Source of the DNA: Owenia fusiformis
Lineage: Eukaryota > Annelida > Polychaeta > Sabellida > Oweniidae
Direction: 5' to 3'
Length of the DNA stretch: 64,000 nt
NCBI GenBank assembly: GCA_903813345.2
Contig: CAIIXF020000004.1
Location: 3,179,525 to 3,243,524 of the forward strand
Positions 46,901 to 61,900 of the stretch are shown here, in pieces (the first letter of the stretch is position 1; every line of letters begins with the position of its first letter). Under the pieces are notes generated by a model. It searched no databases. It was not told the origin of the DNA and saw only the letters and a program-made list of their open reading frames with translations. Both the position numbers and the translations under genes were made by a program.

Positions 46901-49900
46901 TTTATCTTCAGATCATGCTCCTGTCAGCAAAGCTCTGCTTGGAGGTGTAGTGCTGACATCATTTGCTTTGAATATTCCACTCCACACACACAAGCCAATG
47001 TCTTCTATGTAAACCCTATTTAAAGGTCTTATGTTTATTTATCTTCAGATCATGCTCCTGTCAGCAAAGCTCTGCTTGGAGGTGTAGTGCTGACATCATT
47101 GCTTTGAATATTCCACTCCACAACCACAAGTTAATGTTTTCCTTATAAACCCCATTTAAAGATCTTATGTTTATTTATCTTCAGATCATGCTCCTGTCAG
47201 CAAAGCTCTGCTTGGAGGTTTAGTGTTGACATAATTTACTTTGAATATTGTACTCCACAACCACAAGCCAATGTCTTCCATATAAACCCCATTTAAAGGT
47301 CTCTGAGATCTGAAGATAAAAACACATGAGACTCATGTGTTTTTATCTTCAGATCATGCTCCTGTCAGCAAAGCTCTGCTTGGAGGTGTTGTGTTGACAT
47401 CATTTGCTTTGAATATTCAACTCCACCCACAAGCCAATGTCTTCCATATAAACCCCATTTAAAGGTCTTATGTTTATTTATCTTCAGATCATGCTCCTGT
47501 CAGCAAAGCTCTGCTTGGAGGTGTAGTGCTGACATCATTGCTTTGAATATTCCACTCTACACACACAAGCCAATGTCTTCCATATAAACCCCGTTTAAAG
47601 GTCTTATGTTTGTTTATCTTCAGATCATACCCCTGTCAGCAAAGCTCTGCTTGGGGGTGTTGTGTTGACATCATTGCTTTGAATATTCCACTCTACACAC
47701 ACAAGCCAATGTCTTCCATATAAACCCCGTTTAAAGGTCTTATGTTTATTTATCTTCAGATCATGCCCCTATCAGCAAAGCTCTGCTTGGAGGTGTTGTG
47801 CTGACATCATTGCTTTGAATATTCCACTCTACACCCACAAGCCAATGTCTTCCATATAAACCCCGTTTAAAGGTCTTATGTTTGTTTATCTTCAGATCAT
47901 ACCCCTGTCAGCAAAGCTCTGCTTGGGGGTGTTGTGTTGACATCATTGCTTTGAATATTCCACTCTACTCACACAAGCCAATGTCTTCCATATAAACCCC
48001 ATTTAAAGGTCTTATGTTTGTTTATCTTCAGATCATGCCCATGTCAGCAAAGCACTGCTTGGAGGTGTAGTGCTGACATCATTGCTTTGAATATTCCTCT
48101 CCATACACACAAGCCAATGTCTTCCATATAAACCCCGTTTAAAGGTCTCATGTTTGTTTATTTTCAGATCATGCCCCTATCAGCAAAGCTCTGCTTGGAG
48201 GTGTTGTGCTGACATCATTGCTTTGAATATTCCACTCTACACCCACATGCCAATGTCTTCCATTAAAACCCCATTTAAAGGTCTTATGTTTGTTTATCTT
48301 CAGATCATGCTCCTGTCAGCAAAGCTCTACTTGGAGGTGTTGTGTTGACATCATTTGCTTTGAATATTCCACTCCACACCCACAAGCCATTATTCAGCTA
48401 TACTCTTACACAAATATTCCAGGAAAACCAGGTTTGTTCACTTGACTTATGAGGGATGTTAGCAATTCAGAAGGTATTAATGATAACTGGGAGAGTCAGT
48501 AAAATCCTCATACCATATGGTGGATTTTACAAAAAATCAACTTACCACAGTGTTCTCCACAGGATTTTTTCTCAAGTGGGTGCACAATTCTCATTTTCAC
48601 AATTCAGACCAAAATTGGGCAATTTATGCCCATTTTTTCATGATTTTTCTCATTTTCAAGTGGGTGCAAATGAATTTTCAGGTGGGTGCAAGTCTGTTTC
48701 TGAAATTTCAGCTGGATGCTGCGCCCACTTGCTTTAACCTCTTGACTACGTTTTTTTGCAACGTTAAAAGGTTGCAAAAATGAAATATTCTCTGGTTTCA
48801 ACCGATTTTAAAGTCTGGGATTAAAGAGGTTAATGCTGGGGAGATCACTGTACTAGTAGGCTGACATGTCAAGAGTTAGAGAGAATAAAATGTTGGGAGT
48901 GCATTATTCAAGAAAATGTCAATGTCCTACTGATTTTGTTCTTTCAAATCTTTTATTTTTTGAAAAGAAATCTTATGAAATATAGAATTTGTTGATATTT
49001 CAAGATGAAGAAAAATTGTCAAAATTCATAAGAACTTAAAGGGATTCAGCTTTTCAATCTTTGGGTAATCCTGAAATGAAGTAATCAAGTAAAGTCAGAA
49101 CAATGAGCTTTTAAAAGGAATTGTGACATCATATGATGGCAGCAAAAAATATTGTACATTTTTTTTTCGCTGTATTGCGACTCCTCCTCCCTCGCATGTG
49201 AGATCAGAGATATCGTATAAGTATATTTTTCAAAATACTGCTATGGCTTTTCTTCCTATTTTAATCACAGTATACATTTCTAAAAGGTTTTTGACTGCCT
49301 ATTCCTTGTCTGTATCCAGTTCTATGTATTTTCTCAAGAGTTTCACCACAAATAATTATAATTAACCTTATTTTATAAATAAAAAATAATGTCTAGAAAA
49401 TCATGTCACAAAGATACAAAATGGCCGCCACTTTTTCTCAAATATCACTTTTTATGTTATAAATTCCAAAGAACATTGTATAGTATTGATTTGCTTTATA
49501 TTGTACAGACACAGTTAAGTTTGTAAGTTCACAGTAATGTTTAGAATGTACTTTCACCAAATGAAATTTACTACTGACTCATGGTACTATTGTCTACCAT
49601 TTTCTGCCATTTTCTGCCACATTATCTGACCAGAATTAGTCACCAGGAAATCATTAACAGAAACATCGTAAAGTTACGAATTCATAAATCATTTGTTGTA
49701 ACCACGGATACAATGATGTCATAGTTAGAGAACAATGAATTTTACAAATTCTTAACTTTACAAAGTTTCGGTTAATGGCCCCCTAGTTGAGTGGCTGGGA
49801 AACTTGTAAATACCTACTGCACTGAGACCTTGGTAATTACATATATTGTTTATTAATTTATTAATTTTCAGCTATGGAGACTGTTGACAAGCAAGGTAGC

Positions 49901-52900
49901 ATTTCTGGACACAAAGGACCTAATATGCGCTACAATGCTAATCTATTACTTCAGGGTGTTTGAGAGACGTTATGGCTCGAGAAAATTTGCAGTAAGCAAA
50001 TATGTTCCTTTACCTCACCACACTATTATATGTATATATATGTATAGAATTTTGAACGCATGTAATATTGAAAACTAAAAAGATTTTGAAATGTTATAAA
50101 ATTCTGAAAAAAACTGTTTCAGTTGCTAATAATGTTTAAGCATTGTATGTTTCTGTTATTCTAAAGATTTTTGCTGGATTAATAAAACATTCCATTCTGC
50201 ACATTCTGTGAAATTTTCATAAGAAAATATTGAAAACAGAAAAATATAGATATTATGAGAACTTTATGATCAACCCTCGTATGTATATATATGTATAGAC
50301 TTTTGAATGCATGTAATATTGAAAACTAAAAAGATTTTGAAATGTTATAAAATTCTGAAAAAATTGTTTCAGCTGCTAATAATGTTTGAGCATTGTATGT
50401 TGTGTTTTAGTCCACTTTATTTGCGACAAGTGTTCTCTCCATGGTATTGGAAGTTGGGTCTCAGTTTATTGCAAGAAAGCTGGATCTACCATTGGGAGAG
50501 ATGCCTGTTGGACCGTAAGTACTACAGTACAGTAAAACCTGCGAACAATGAACACTCTCCGGACTGGACAAAACTGTTACTTGTTGACAGGTGGTCCGTA
50601 TAAAGAGGGTCCACACTTTCGACCAATCCCCAAAAATGCTAAATAAGCATCTATTTATTGTAATGAGCATTTTGTACTGCGATTGCTAAACAATAAGAAC
50701 GTGAGATTGAATTAAGCTTATTTACATATGTACTCACATTTTTGCCCTAAAACTCTTTTTTGTACTCATTTCCTTGTCCTAGTACTCCTCTTTAGTACTC
50801 ACTGCTACTATGTTCAAGAAAGAGCATCCTAGTGCCAAGACTTGAGTAACTTTTTGAACATACTGGTTTGATGACATGGCAGGCATTATAATTGCACTTC
50901 AAAGTATGTATTAATAAATATGTGTCTTGTTTCAGGTATGGTATGGTTTTGTCAATGTTTGTACCATATTTCTGTGATATCCCAAGGGTGGCCATGACTC
51001 ACATACTAGGGATACCTGTAACTGGGAAGTCATTTACATACATCATTGGATTACAGGTATACCAATTTACATACTGGGGATACCTGTAACTGGGAAGTCA
51101 TTTACATACATCATTGGATTACAGGTATACCAATTTACATACTGGGGATACCTGTTACTGGGAAGTCATTTACATACATCATTGGATTACAGGTATACCA
51201 ATTTACATACTGGGGATACCTGTAACTGGGAAGTCATTTACATACATCATTGGATTACAGGTATACCAATTTACATACTGGGGATACCTGTAACTGGGAA
51301 GTCATTTACATACATCATTGGATTACAGGTATACCAATTTACATACTGGGGATACCTGTAACTGGGAAGTCATTTACATACATCATTGGATTACAGGTAT
51401 ACCAATTTACATACTGGGGATACCTGTTACTGGGAAGTCATTTACATACATCATTGGATTACAGGTATACCAATTTACATACTGGGGATACCCAATACCT
51501 GTTACTGGGAAGTCATTTACATACATCATTGGATTACAGGTATACCAATTTACATACTGGGGATACCCAATACCTGTTACTGGGAAGTCATTTACATACT
51601 TCATTGGATTACGGGTATACCAATTTACATACAGGAGATACCTGTAACTGGGAAGTCATTTACATACATCATTGGATTACAGGTATACCAATTTACATAC
51701 AGGGGATACCCAATACCTGTTACTGGGAAGTCATTTACATACATCATTGGATTACAGGTATACCAATTTACATACAGGGGATACCCAATACCTGTTACTG
51801 GGAAGTCATTTACATACATCATTGGATTACAGGTATACCAATTTACATACTGGGAATACCTGTAACTGGGAAGTCATTTACATACATCATTGGATTACAG
51901 GTATACCAATTTACATACTGTACAGGTGAAAATTCCCATTAGAACTAGATTACAGGTAAACCTTTACATACATCAGAAAATTACAGCTAAACAGATTCTT
52001 AAACAGGCATCCAAGAATCTTCACGAGACCCAGAAAAATACAAATCCGATTAATAGACTTGGAGTAAAATTTCTTGAAGAATTTTTGACATTTCGGAATC
52101 AATGAAGGTGAAAAAGTAAATGTGATGAACATTAGCCCAAAAGGTTTGGATGATAGACCAATCCAGTAAATCATGCCATCTATTGGTTATGATGTCATTC
52201 TTACAATTTCAGTGCAGAAATAGGATTAAAATATTCCTAATTTTCAAAAATTTCTTTCAATTTTGTTCACAAACATTGCTGCCTGTAAAGTTTGACGTCA
52301 TAAATCTAGCCAATATATCCTAGTTTTCTTGGTTCAGAAAAAGGGGTATAGGATTTATTGGAAATGTCTATTATTTGCAAAATTTCTGTATAAACCTTCT
52401 TAAATAAAGACGGCAGTTAGCACACCAACCATGGGATAAATAGGTTATCCATTATTTTCTTTGGCTATCATTATTTTCCATTCATGGATATTTCCTGGAT
52501 CCACTCATGGATAAAAAAGCTATCCCTCAAAATATCATAGGATATCCTCTATGTTTTTGATCATAGATCCAAATTTCTAAATACCAAATACTATTTGCAT
52601 GTATTAATGCGCCTACATTTACTACATGTATTTGTTTGCACCTACATCTCCTATTTGCCTCACTTTTTTTAATTAGCATTAATGCAAGCGAGGTTATTTT
52701 TTTCAGATAGCAAGCTCGAGCCCAGAGTCATTCGTCGTAGCTGTGTGTGGCGTGGTATGTACATTTCTGTGAAGTATTCTCTCTGGCCTTAAAAATATGC
52801 AAACCTGATCTTAAAAAACAAAAGTGTTTTTAATTCATGATAATGTATTACATGCACCAGCAATCATTCTGATAATGTATTACATGTACCAGCAATCATT

Positions 52901-55900
52901 CTGATAATGTATTACATGCACCAGCAATCATTCTGATAATGTATTACATGCACCAGCAATCATTCTGATAATGTATTACATGCACCAGCAATCATTCTGA
53001 TAATGTATTACATGCACCAGCAATGATTCTGATAATGTATTACATGCACCAGCAATCATTCTGATAATGTATTACATGCACCAGCAATCATTCTGATAAT
53101 GTATTACATGCACCAGCAATCATTCTGATAATGTATTACATGCACCAGCAATCATTCTGATAATGTATTACATGCACCAGCAATCATTCTGATAATGTAT
53201 TACATGCACCAGCAATCATTCTGATAATGTATTACATGCACCAGCAATCATTCTGATAATGTATTACATGCACCAGCAATCATTCTGATAATGTATAACA
53301 TGCACCAGCAATGATTCTGATAATGTATTACATGCACCAGCAATCATTCTGATAATGTATTACATGCACCAGCAATCATTCTGATAATGTATTACATGCA
53401 CCAGCAATCATTCTGATAATGTATTACATGCACCAGCAATCATTCTGATAATGTATTACATGCACCAGCAATCATTCTGATAATGTATTACATGCACCAG
53501 CAATCATTCTGATAATGTATTACATGCACCAGCAATCATTCTGATAATGTATTACATGCACCAGCAATCATTCTGATAATGTATTACATGCACCAGCAAT
53601 CATTCTGATAATGTATTACATGCACCAGCAATCATTCTGATAATGTATTACATGCACCAGCAATCATTCTGATAATGTATTACATGCACCAGCAATCATT
53701 CTGATAATGTATTACATGCACCAGCAATCATTCTGATAATGTATTACATGCACCAGCAATGATTCTGATAATGTATTACATGCACCAGCAATCATTCTGA
53801 TAATGTATTACATGCACCAGCAATCATTCTGATAATGTATTACATGTACCAGCAATCATTCTGATGATGTATTACATGCACCAGCAATCATTCTGCTAAT
53901 GTATTACATGCACCAGCAATCATTCTGATAATGTATTACATGCACCAGCAATCATTCTGATACCACTTACGTATCGCTGTGTATGCAGTAAAATGGCAAG
54001 TTTGCAAAAATGGGAAATTCTCTGGTTTCAACCAATTTTAGAGCCTGGGATTCAAGAGGTTAAAAAGCATTAATCACTTTTCTAGATGAACATAGATTTT
54101 TGTCAAGCTCCAATGATCAAAAAGTATATCTCAAAAATTCCTTGAGTCAGTAAGTTACATACAGCTATGAATTTATAATATTATACAGCTATTTATGGTA
54201 ACAATTATCATCCCTTTAACAGATAACTTGTTATAAAGATGGCACTAGTAGTTTTGTTACAGCTAGAATGCTTACTATGTATACAAGCATAGAGAAAACT
54301 GTAAAAAGATACTTTATCTCTCAATTAAATCAGGTGTTTCCAATTAAATAATGTAAGACTCCATTGGCTTGCAACCAGATGATTTGATTTAGCATCATAA
54401 CCTTTAAAAGAGTTAATCAAATGTCAAAGATTGCTCAACATTTTGTCAATGGGAATTATGCAAAATTTCAGAAATTCAAAAGAAAGAAAAGATATCTTGG
54501 TAGAAAATTGTACACAGTTAGTATTTCATGTCATCAGATCCTTCTAGTAGAAAGAAGTCATCGGATAAAGGAAGTTAAAGTCTAAAATGGTTAACAATAT
54601 GCAAATCTTCTAGGATCACATTAATAAAGAGACTTCAGTGAGATATCAAAGCCTCTCTATTCTATTATTCTCTATTGTTTTTCCATCCTCCGATCACAGG
54701 GCTTCAAAATCCAGAATATATTCTTTCTTTTTACCCCCTGCGATAAGCAGTTAGCATTTCCCAGATTAAGAACTCGCAATCTGATTGGCTGTTGCAACAC
54801 TGCGATGGAAATCATGTATAAGTCATTGCGCATAATTAGATCACATGATTTAGTTTAATCGAGCGCTCCCAAATTGGTTATAGCAGGGGAAGAAGGAGGT
54901 ACGGATTCTGGATACCTGCTTAGGAGGATGTTGTTTTTCATGTTCCCCATTCTCTCTAATAGGCACACACCTTTCTTTTCAATGAAAGACTTGGCAACTT
55001 GAGTTACAAAAATTGAGAAAAGTAAAGTGCTCTACAATAGCCAAAAAAGAGAAAATGAATGAAAGAAGGCCCCCGAAACCTTAATTAAATGGACAAAAAA
55101 TGTTTGACCTGAGAGGTTTTACAATGATCTGTACATTTTATTTATTTAATGGAATTATGAAGCTTAAAGGGTTCCGATAAGCTTCCCGTATAAAATGAAA
55201 ATCTCCTTTTTATAAATGTGTGACGATCTATACTGTACCAATGTTATATAAAAGTTAGAGGTGTTGACACAATGACCTCGAGCCTTTGAACCCTTGAGTA
55301 TTATTCCGGGATCGAGCCTTTTTATTTTTTATACTAAATGGTGAGCAACACCAGAAACGAGCGTTCGATTTGCTAAACGATATGCGTCACCCTTTAATTA
55401 ATTAATGTTTTCTTTTCCACAGATATCAGGTATCATATACAGAAGAAACCTGCTCAAAGTCCAGCAAATCCTCAAAATTCCTTCATTCATCTCTAACATA
55501 TGTGACAAGACTATAGGCTGGTTGTTGAAAACTCCCAGGCCCATTGGTCGAGATCTAGCAATTGGGGCTACATTAGAAATACAACGGCAGATTCACATAG
55601 AGAAGTTAGAACAACAGATGGCGCTAGCGCAGGCACTGCAATATCGGCAGCGGATGAATATTGGCCGCCCACAACTGGTATTTGTTTTCAATTTTTTCTA
55701 TTGTATAATTAGACTCCAGATTGAAAATCTGGAGTCTATTGTTTTTGCCTGTTTTCTTTATTATTTTTCTTTCTTTTTTCTTCCTCCTCACCAAATTTCT
55801 CGTCAACTATAACAGCTTACTTAATCCAACTTACATGGTTAACTAAAGACTGTATCCGGCCTTCTGGGAAATTAGGTCAAATTTTTATCTAGGTCAAAGG

Positions 55901-58900
55901 TCAAGAATTAGGTCAAATCTTACATTTTTAACATTCTTCATCATATCTTCGTCAATATTCTATGTAACTCCTTCATCTTTTTTTCATCGTGTAGCTTAGA
56001 AAAAGGCGAATCAAAGATATGACATCAGAATTTTGATTACTCTTACCGATTTTGAGATATGGCGTCCGAAATGTAGGTCACGACTAAACATCCTCCAAAT
56101 CGAATGTGTGTGCTATGAAAAAGATGTAGAAGTTTCTCAGGAATCCAAATCTGCAAACCAAATTCGGATCGAACTTCCGGTCCGGAAGTTATGGCGTTTT
56201 GAAAGCTCAAAAATCGCTACATTTGGTGCCTATGTTAAGTCAATTGGAAAAAAGACTTTTTCGAAGTGTAAAATACAAGATATAGACTGAGTACAGCTTA
56301 ACATAATGAATGCTTATAAAAGAAGGGGACCTCAAAAGCTACAAAGCTTCAAACTTTGGACACCAAAATGCCTAGGTCAAAATCTAGGTCAAATTCATAG
56401 TTTTTCCTTATTTTTACGATTCTGACACTACACTTTAATAATTTACTTCAAAATTTTGTATACAGGTAGCAAAGAGTGTGCTAATAGTGTTAGCCTTTGC
56501 CGTCAGAAAATATTTTGACCCACTTTTGAGATATGGTGTCCGAAAAGTAGGTCAAAATAAAAAATTCTCAAAATTTAACATATGAGCTATGAATTAAGTG
56601 TAGAATTTTCCCAGGAATCCGAATCTGCAAATCAAATTTCAATCCGACTTTCGGTTCGGAAGTTATGGCGTTTTGAAAGCTCAAAAATCGCTAAATTTGG
56701 TCCCCCATGTTATGTCAATGAGAAAAAAGATTTTTTTGAAGTGTAAAATACCAGATATAAACTGAGTACAGCTTAAGATTCTGAAAGCCTATAAAAGAAG
56801 GGGACCTCGAAGGCTATCTAGCTTTAAAATTTGGACACCAAAATGCCTAGGTCAAAATCTAGGTCAAATTCATAGTTTTTCCTTATTTTTGCGATTCTGA
56901 CATTACACTTTAATGATTTGCTTCGAAATTTTGTATACAGGTAGCGAAGAGTGTGCTAATAGTGTCAGCCTTTTGCCGTCAGAAAGTATTTTGACCAACT
57001 TTTGAGATATGGTGTCCGAAATGTAGGTCAAAATAAAAAGTTCCCCAAATTTAACGTATGAGTTATGAATTAAGGTTAGAATTTTCTCAGGAATCTGAAT
57101 CTTTAAACCAAATTTCAATCCAATTTCTGGTTAGATAGTTATAGCGGTTTGAAATCTCGAAAAGTCGATATGATGATATCCCCATGTTAAGCACATGGAG
57201 TCTTAAAAGTTGTCTAAATGCTTATAATCTAGCTGACTCAGCTTATTCTGAATGACTCAGCTTACAAGTTCTGGATGACTCAGCTTAAAAAAAGTTTGAA
57301 ATCTGGAGTCTTAAATTGAACTTGTTCAATTTACATGTCTAGTTATTATTGAATTGTTGAACTAAAATGTTATAAAATTAATAACTGTGAATTCAGTTGA
57401 GTTGAGTCATTGAAAAACAATCCAGTTGCCATGAGCCAAAATAAATTATTAAAAAGTAATTAGGTTCTCAACTATTTAGAGGGTGTTCAATAAGTTTGTC
57501 TAATTTTCTATATTGCTCATCCAATTGCTTTATTCTTGATTGTACTTTCACACATAACAAAATATTTGACCTTATTTTCTCAAAATCAACTTGCAATAAT
57601 TAGTCATTATCCCATCGAACAAAGTTCGGAGGGATATAGGGAACGCCTCCGTCCGTCCGTCTGTCCGTCCGTCCGTCCGTACGTATGTACGTCCGTCCGT
57701 CCGTCCGTCCGTCCGTCCGTCCGTCCGTCCGTCCGTCCGTCTGTCCGTCCGTCCGGGCAATAACTCAAATACCGTTAGCCCGATTTTGTTCATATTTTGT
57801 ACACATATTCCCTATGGGGGAAAAAGTTCTGCTCGAAAGCCGATTTTCAAAATGGCCACTCATTTCAAAATGGCGGCCATTTTAGTGCCGATTTTACAGT
57901 AATTTCGGTGTAATATGTAAAACTGTAATAGCAATATGTTTTAAATGTAAAAAAATTATAAAGGACATTAATAATGCTACAAATGTAGATATTAAAGAAG
58001 CACATGGCAGCCATCTTGAAAAATGGCGGCCTTTACTCGTCATTTTACGATTTTTGCTATAACTCAAAAAATAGTGGAGCGATTTTGTTCATATTTGGTA
58101 TGTGAATACTATAAGCATTGCACACTGTCCTATGACACTTTTGGAAGGAGGCGGCCATTTTGAAAATTTTTTTGAAAAATGGCTGCCATTTTAATGTATT
58201 TTACTATAACTCGAAAAGTAGTGGAGTGATTTTGTTCATATTTGGTATGTGAATACTATAAGCATGGCACACTGTCTATTTCTAATGACACTTTTGGTAG
58301 ACAGTGGCCATTTTGAAAAATAGCCACCATTTTAACGTATTTATTATAACGTAGATATTAAAGAAGCACATGGCAGCCATCTTGAAAAATGGCGGCCTTT
58401 ACTCGTCATTTTATGATTTTTGCTATAACTCAAAAAATAGTGGAGCGATTTTGTTCATATTTGGTATGTGAATACTATAAGCATTGCACACTGTCCTATG
58501 ACACTTTTGGAAGAAGGCGGCCATTTTGAAAAAAATTTTGAAAAATGGCTGCCATTTTAATGTATTTTACTATAACTCGAAAAGTAGTGTAGCGATTTTG
58601 TTCATATTTGATATGTGAATACTTTAAGCATAGCACATTGTCTAATAAAACTTTAGGGAGTAGTCGGCCATTTTGAAAAATGGCCACCATTTTTATGTGT
58701 GTTATTTTACAAGTACGTGTGCGATTTTTCAAAAATTTTAGAGGTGGCTACTTAAAAGCATATTATTTCTTCTGATGACAACTTGGCTAGTGAGCAACCA
58801 TTTTGAAAATGGTGGCCTTTCTGGTGTGTTGTTTTATGATATTTGCTATTCGTTTGTAAAAATGCCAGCCATTTCTGTTCGATGGGATTCGCTACGCTTT

Positions 58901-61900
58901 GGCGTTGCCGTGGTTCTGGTTTATTAAAGCATGGCTAGAATAGTATGTCACACCTGTATATATGGGGTGAGCCAAGAATTCTTACCCTTATTAAAGTAGT
59001 GTACAATTAGAATGGGCAACAAATGTAGCCTACCCTGTACATCTGCCTATAATAGTATTTATCACACCTGTGTATACAGGGTAAAGCCAAAAATGTTAAC
59101 CTTATAATAGTATTCAATCAAATTTTTTTTATCCCACCCTGTACATCTACCTGTGCATTGTATAATATCAAAATGTGTGTTTATGTCAATTATTTAAAAT
59201 TTATTTCCCAATGTTTTAGAATATGGGTGCTGCTGCTGCATTTGGGCAGCAACAGAATTATGCAAATGCAGTTAGGGAAAGAAGGAACATACAGCCTCAA
59301 CCAGGTACAGTAAATGTGAGAGAAAATGTCATTGTACACGTTTAAAAATCAATTTAAAATGGAAAGGAATATATTAAAAAGGGGTTGAGTTGAGAATATC
59401 AACTTTGATATAAAAATACTAGAAAATAAATACATTTTACATTTTTACAGAAATATTCTGAGAATCTTTTTTTTATATTGTTATTTCAAAATGTCCCCTG
59501 TTGATTACAAAAGGTTTTAACAAAAATATTCAATGAGATTCATGTTTGTCTTTGTCAATAGATGGAGCAGGAGATGTAGGTAATGCAGTGGCGTCATCTA
59601 GTGGTCAACAACCAGCACCACAAATATCAGAAGAACAGGTATGTGGAATGCGAAATACTATCAAATTGAGAAGAATGAGCAAGGAATAAAGTAAACAGGC
59701 ATGTCGTGAACACTCCAAATTGTATAGAAATGCAAAAATACCAGGCAGATTATTCAATACCCTGCATGCAGAGTCTAGTTAAGACGAAGCTCTCTTTTAA
59801 GAAGTGAAGTCAAACGAATGCAAAGGGTACTTAGTCAAGTAATAAGATAAGGAATGTAATAAATAGGATGACTGCTATTTTCTCATTGAAGAAAACTACA
59901 ATGACAAGCGATAAATCAATGAGCAGAGCCAAAAAGAGAGATACATCTACATCTAACCCTTATATTCCAAACATGAGAAAGTAAACCTTAAGAATCCATC
60001 AAAAATAGAACAGAAACATATTGCACTGAGTTTGGGCATTTCATTTTTATCCTCTCCCTTTTTAAAAAAGTAGCAAAGACTTATTTAATTTAATGCAAAA
60101 TGTAGGATTCATGGGTAGTAAACAGTCCATAGTGTGATAATTCAAGATTTTGCAATGATTTGGTCAAACCACTAGTCTATTAATAGACACTGCCCAATGC
60201 CTGAGTATACAGCCAAGCCATTCTAGAGGTCTGGTTTGTATTTGTGGGATTCCTAAATTGTACAAATATCATGCATTTATTAACCATACTGACATTGCCT
60301 TTTCTTGGATAGAAATTCTTTGAACGAAGTGGATTTTCATGAAATCCATTCAGGGACTATGTTCAAATGTGAAATTTCCTGAAACGAAAGGGGAGGGGGG
60401 AAATCATGATTTCATTAGAGAATAATTTTGTTAATGTTTGTGGGCAATTATCTCTAAGTGTCAACAGTTGTAGAATAGTAGAGGGAAAAACGATAATGAA
60501 TTAAATTTCAAATTCCCAAAATAGTTTTGCATTTGGACACTATACCTCACATAGGTTTTTTATTATCCCACCGAACGAAGTTCGAGGGGGATATAGAAAA
60601 GCCGTTAGTCCGTCCGTCCGTTCATCCGTCCGTCCGTTCGTCCGTCCGTCCGTCCATTCGTGTGTCCGGGCAATAACTCAAATACTGGTTTATAGGCTTA
60701 TGCCTTATGGGTGTAGGACCTCTGCTCGAGAAGGAATTTTCAATATGGCCGCTTTATTCAAAATGGCGGCCATTTTTCGGAAAAAAATTTAATCTTTAAT
60801 AACTCAAATACTAGTGGATGGATTTGGTTCAAATTTTATATGCTGTTGCCTTGGTATAAAGGAGCCTTGCTCAAGAAGACATTTTCAAGATGGCCACCAA
60901 ATTTCCAAATGGCGGCCAATTTACGTAAAAAATGTTATCTTTGATAACTCAAAGTCCATTGAATGGATTTGGTTCAAATTTTAGATGCTGATGCCTAGGG
61001 ACATAGGAGCTCATGCTCGAGAAAGGATTTTCAAGATGGCAGCTAAATTTCAAAATGGCGGCCTTTTTTGTAAAAAAACATTATCTTTGATAACTCAAAT
61101 ACCATTGAATGAATTTGGTTTAAATTTTAGATGCTGTTGCCTAGGGACATAGGAGCTCTGCTCAAGAAAGGATTTTTAAGGTGGCAGCTAAATTTTAAAA
61201 TGGCGGCCATTTTTCATAAAAAAAACATTATCTTTGATAACTCAATTACCATTGAATGGATTTGGTTCAAATTCTATATGCTGATGCCTAGAGACAAAGA
61301 AGTTCTGCTCAAAAATGAATTTTCAAGATGGCCACTGAATTTCAAAATGGCCACCATTTTTCGTAAAAAAAAAACGTAATTAATGATAACTCAAATACTA
61401 GTGGATGGATTTGGTTCCAATTTTATATGCTGATGTTTAGGGAAAAGGGAGATCTGCTTCAGAAGAAATTTCAAAGGCGATAGCTGAATTTCAAAATGGC
61501 TGCCATTTTTCATTAAAAAAGTAACCTTTGATAACCCAGATACCATTGTACAGACATTCTCTGCTAAAGAAGAAATCTAAAGATGACAGCTGAATTTCAA
61601 AATGGCAACCATGTTTCATAAAGACATAATCTTTGATAATTCAAATACCAGTAGATGAATTTGGCTCAATTTTTTTTATCAAAACATGTTTTGTTCGGTG
61701 GGATTTGCTACTCCGTGGAGTTGCTGTTTTTCTAGTTTTTCAGGGCAGGGGGTCAGAGTGGTTAAAAGGATAATGAAATAAATTTCAATTTCCCAAAATA
61801 GTTTTGCATTTGGACACTATACCTTCCATAGTTTTTTTAAAATTTTTTTCCAGGTTGGCAGACTAACGGAAATGGGATTCACAAGAGACAAAGTGCTAGA

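Noticed and set aside
51250-51942. 230-codon + strand ORF with a repeated YTNLHTGDT-type pattern
   Set aside because: It is the 68-bp exon-5 array read through; all three frames are open because the unit length is not a multiple of three. No independent gene.
57536-57885. ORFs rich in SVRP or TDGR repeats
   Set aside because: Translations of the (CCGT)n tract; no coding evidence.
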